Source of the DNA: Terriglobus saanensis SP1PR4 | Lineage (GTDB): Bacteria > Acidobacteriota > Terriglobia > Terriglobales > Acidobacteriaceae | Direction: 5' to 3' | Assembly: GCF_000179915.2 (NCBI RefSeq) | Contig: NC_014963.1 | Coordinates: forward strand, 62,001-126,000 | Length of the DNA: 64,000 nt | Shown: piece after piece, positions 61,314-64,000 of the stretch | How positions within the stretch are numbered: the first letter of the stretch is position 1 | Layout of the letters: the number at the start of each line of letters is the position of its first letter | Notes under the pieces: model-generated | Told to the model about the DNA's origin: nothing | Seen by the model: only the letters and a program-made list of their open reading frames with translations | Databases searched by the model: none | Translations under genes and position numbers: made by a program

Positions 61314-63211
61314 ATTCGGCTGAGCAGTTTCCTTCGGCCGAGGTACAACTCAGCGAGATATTTGGGGGCTACAGAGCCGAGTGGTTGAAAGAGAAGATCT
61401 TCGATCTCTTTACAGAGCCAACCTACTTTCCTGAACTCAAGACCTCTCGTCCTTGCGTCTTGATTGGCGGACGCGGTACCGGGAAAACAACCGTCCTTCG
61501 CGGGCTCTCGTATGAAGGCCAGTACGCTTTGTCCGGCCAGAAAGCCTCTGCAATCGCCGATTGGCCATATATTGGCCTCTATTATCGGGTGAACATAAAT
61601 CGTATTGCAGCATTCACCGGTGGGGATGTCTCTGAGAGCGAGTGGGCTCGCTTCTTCGGTCACTACGTCAATCTTTTGCTCTGCGATCTCATCTTGAAAT
61701 TTCTTGATTGGTACCAAGTAAAAACGGGCAGCATAGTCGAACTTCCTCAAAAAGCCTATTTGCTTTTAGGCAAAGCCCTTCATTTTGAAAACGTTCCTGT
61801 AGGCCTAAAAGATTTAGGCGACGCGCTAGAAAGCGTTCGCACAGATTTCGAGGCTGCCGTGAACAACATCGCGGACCAGACACGGCTTCCCATGTCTATC
61901 CAAGGCGGCCCAATTGACATTCTTCTCACCCATCTACTTGAACTGCCTCAATTCAAGGGAAAGACCTTTTTCTTCCTCATAGATGAATACGAGAACCTTC
62001 TGGAGTACCAGCAACAGGTGATCAACACTCTCATTAAACACTCCGGAGAGATCTACACCTTCAAGATCGGCGTGAAAGAACTAGGTTTCAAAACGCGTAC
62101 GACTTTAGACCCGACTCAGCAACTGATCAGCCCTTCAGATTATGTTCGGATCGACATCACTCAGAAGCTGAGCGGAGAGCAGTTCCGGAATTTCGCTCTT
62201 AACGTGTGCAATGCACGCATGAGTCTCCTTCACCTTCAAGGTAGCGATCCTATTCAGCAAGTAGAAAGATTGCTACCCGGCCTGTCCGAGGACGAAGAGG
62301 CCAATCTGCTAGGGATCGGCGAACAAATCGAAGTCCTCGTTGGCCAACTTACACGGGCCAATCGAAACGTCACGCGGATTCGAGAAATCGAGCCACTACG
62401 CGCATACTTAATAAAATGTTGGGCCGAATCAAGAGGCCTTTCAGTCGCCGAGGTCTATGATGACTTTCTCAGCAAAGCTGAATCTTGGGATACGAGATAT
62501 TCCAACTACAAGCATGCCCTGCTTTACAACATCAACAGAAGAAAGAGAGGAATCAGACGTTACTATGCTGGGTGGGACGTTTTCACACGTTTGGCAGCGT
62601 CAAACATCCGATACCTCTTGGAGCTTGTTGATCAGAGCCTTCTTCTTCACTATCGGAAGCATGGTTCACTAGAAAGTCCAGTTTCACCGGAGGATCAGAC
62701 TTTAGCCGCTCAGGCTGTTGGTAAAAAAAATTTATCGGAGCTTGAAGGATTATCTGTTTCCGGAGCACAACTCACAAAACTTCTGTTGGGCCTAGGTAGG
62801 GTATTCGGACAGATGGCAGAAGATTCTACGGGACATGCCCCAGAAATAAATCAATTCCGTCTAGGCACGGAAAATGGTGAAGACGAAATACCTTTAGACC
62901 TGACGAGGGTAAACGCACTTCTCGACTCGGCGGTGATGCATCTGGCCCTCGTTCGTCTAGGAGGCACCAAACCAGGAAGCGACGGCGACACTCGTGAATG
63001 GGACTATATGGTCCATCCAATCTTCAGTGCATTCTTCGTGTTTAGCTACCGAAAGAAGAGGAGGGCAACGCTAAGCCCCGACGATCTTCTCGGCCTAGTA
63101 GATAAACCGCGAGAGACGATCCGAGAGATTCTTCACCGCCATCACAGAACTGAGGAGCCTCTACCAGAGCAGCTCCGTATTTTCGGAGCATATCTCAGTG
63201 ATCAAAAATAG
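61310..63211 (+). CDS. ORC/CDC6-like AAA+ ATPase of a putative conflict system
   Basis: A 633-residue P-loop protein from the ATG at 61310. Walker A is GGRGTGKTT (about residues 53-61), Walker B FFFLIDEYENL (Asp about 225), and a sensor-like TFKIGVKELGFKTRTTLD follows, matching ORC-CDC6-type AAA+ proteins found in defence islands. The C-terminal half (about 300-633) is helical and probably senses or binds a partner; AFFVFSYRKKRRATLSPDDLL ends it. It overlaps both neighbours (ATGA before; 14 bp after), so three proteins are made together. In such systems an ATPase usually detects an infection signal and the partner acts; which partner is the effector is not clear here. Confidence 0.8.
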   Translation: MNSAEQFPSAEVQLSEIFGGYRAEWLKEKIFDLFTEPTYFPELKTSRPCVLIGGRGTGKTTVLRGLSYEGQYALSGQKASAIADWPYIGLYYRVNINRIAAFTGGDVSESEWARFFGHYVNLLLCDLILKFLDWYQVKTGSIVELPQKAYLLLGKALHFENVPVGLKDLGDALESVRTDFEAAVNNIADQTRLPMSIQGGPIDILLTHLLELPQFKGKTFFFLIDEYENLLEYQQQVINTLIKHSGEIYTFKIGVKELGFKTRTTLDPTQQLISPSDYVRIDITQKLSGEQFRNFALNVCNARMSLLHLQGSDPIQQVERLLPGLSEDEEANLLGIGEQIEVLVGQLTRANRNVTRIREIEPLRAYLIKCWAESRGLSVAEVYDDFLSKAESWDTRYSNYKHALLYNINRRKRGIRRYYAGWDVFTRLAASNIRYLLELVDQSLLLHYRKHGSLESPVSPEDQTLAAQAVGKKNLSELEGLSVSGAQLTKLLLGLGRVFGQMAEDSTGHAPEINQFRLGTENGEDEIPLDLTRVNALLDSAVMHLALVRLGGTKPGSDGDTREWDYMVHPIFSAFFVFSYRKKRRATLSPDDLLGLVDKPRETIREILHRHHRTEEPLPEQLRIFGAYLSDQK

Positions 63212-64000
63212 ACCGCTATTTACGGATATTTTTGAAAAACCCGAAACCTTCCGCCCGGATGCAGACAGCTCATATATTTTTGGGGGCTCTCAGGAGGAGC
63301 GCGCGGAACACTCCGCTGATTGGGAGAACGCTTGCGAAGACGTTCAATTCAACAAAATTTTTGGCGAGACCCTAGAAAGCTTTTCCATCGATTGCAATGG
63401 AAAAATAGAGACTGTTCGCCTCAGAAGCGGCGCGGATTTGCGCGAGTTTTGGCGACGGCTGAATAGACATAAAGCATATATAGACATCACAGGCTTAGAG
63501 CATCGCATCTGGGCTCCCCTAATCAAGTCGGCTTTCGCTGTGGGAATTCAGCTTCGCGTTGTATATCGTGAGCCCATCATTTATCGGTTTAGCCCTCTTC
63601 CTCGAGAAGGGGACATCTTTGACCTCAGTGAACGGATTACAGGAATCGCACCGCTGCCAGGATTTGCTCGCTTGACCGAGGCGGAAGATGAAGAACAGAT
63701 AAGCTTCGTCGCGCTCTTAGGGTTCGAAGGCATTCGCTTCAAATATTGTGTCGAACAAGTTCAACCGCCTCGAAATCGGATCATCCCCATAATCGGAGTA
63801 CCGGGATTTCAAGCCGAATATCCTTTCTATACGTATGACGGAAACCGCCCTGTACTGGATGAAACTGGAGCGTGGAGTCGAGCTCGCTTTGCGCGTGCCA
63901 ATTGCCCTTTCAGCCTCTACTATTTGCTCGAAGAGATTGCAAGCGAGAACAGGCTAGATCTCATAAAAGTGGCGATGATCGGAACTAAACCTCACGCGTT
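63198..64000 (+). CDS. Third protein of the operon, Rossmann-like with GTKPHA motif (C-terminus beyond the window)
   Basis: An open frame from the GTG at 63198 runs to the edge (at least 267 residues). It starts inside the end of the ATPase gene, with CGGAG 9 bp upstream. The sequence has an alpha/beta pattern: KAYIDITGLEHRIWAPLIKSA, then LRVVYREPIIYRFSP, VALLGFEGIRFKYCVEQVQP, IIPIIGVPGFQAEYPF and, at the edge, LIKVAMIGTKPHA. The GxxGTKP-type turn recalls nucleotide-binding loops of CARF-like sensor domains, but this is only a resemblance. No known enzyme was recognised. It completes a three-gene set with the PRTase-like and ATPase genes. Confidence 0.75.
   Translation, partial: MIKNRPLFTDIFEKPETFRPDADSSYIFGGSQEERAEHSADWENACEDVQFNKIFGETLESFSIDCNGKIETVRLRSGADLREFWRRLNRHKAYIDITGLEHRIWAPLIKSAFAVGIQLRVVYREPIIYRFSPLPREGDIFDLSERITGIAPLPGFARLTEAEDEEQISFVALLGFEGIRFKYCVEQVQPPRNRIIPIIGVPGFQAEYPFYTYDGNRPVLDETGAWSRARFARANCPFSLYYLLEEIASENRLDLIKVAMIGTKPHA

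Overview
The window looks like a chromosomal segment of an Acidobacteriota genome (Terriglobia type, close to Granulicella/Terriglobus/Edaphobacter). This is inferred from two very large TonB-dependent receptors with an N-terminal carboxypeptidase-regulatory-like domain, a Tat-exported sugar isomerase-like protein, a propeller-type hybrid sensor next to one of the receptors, and many G+C-rich intergenic hairpin repeats. No rRNA, complete tRNA gene or CRISPR array was seen.

Layout. 1-6.5 kb: a partial unknown protein, an exported alpha/beta hydrolase, a propeller lipoprotein, two VOC-fold proteins and a Tat-exported TIM-barrel protein. 7-10.7 kb: TonB receptor 1. 10.7-14.3 kb: a vapB-vapC-lipB overlapping chain preceded by a perfect palindrome, then an E2 acyltransferase with three lipoyl domains, so lipoate attachment and its substrate are adjacent. 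14.4-15.9 kb: an uncharacterised three-gene operon ending in a pyruvate-kinase-C-terminal-like protein. 16.2-19.4 kb: a membrane protein lying between a decayed copy of the purK 3' end and the real purK, then purE. 19.6-20.7 kb: an IS30-family element.

21-36 kb is a phage-derived structural cluster on the minus strand: terminase, portal, protease-like, capsid, head-tail connectors, a frameshifted tail protein and a baseplate-like protein. It has its own divergent repressor and control operon at 34-36 kb. A HipA-like kinase plus DUF3037 pair sits between terminase and portal. I see no integrase, replication, tape-measure or endolysin gene, so it is a decayed or domesticated particle locus. 36-41 kb: nucleotide-sugar genes (Gfo/Idh oxidoreductase, epimerase, UDP-sugar dehydrogenase) with a BrnT/BrnA toxin-antitoxin pair inside, then a divergent SDR/TetR pair with repeated operators.

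43-50.5 kb: TonB receptor 2, a terminator, a NarL-type response regulator and a propeller histidine kinase. 51-59.5 kb: an RHS polymorphic-toxin locus whose main gene is interrupted by one in-frame TGA and carries four tandem carbohydrate-binding-like repeats, followed by a putative immunity gene, an orphan RHS tip and a second small immunity-like gene. At 59.9 kb lies the 3' half of a tRNA-Val(GAC), the signature of an integrated element's end. Beyond it, running off the right edge, is an overlapping three-gene operon (phosphoribosyltransferase-like, ORC/CDC6-like P-loop ATPase, and a third protein with a GTKPHA motif) that I regard as the best candidate for a poorly described conflict or defence system.

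Intergenic hairpin repeats occur sixteen times between about 2 and 38.5 kb and were not seen from 38.5 to 64 kb.
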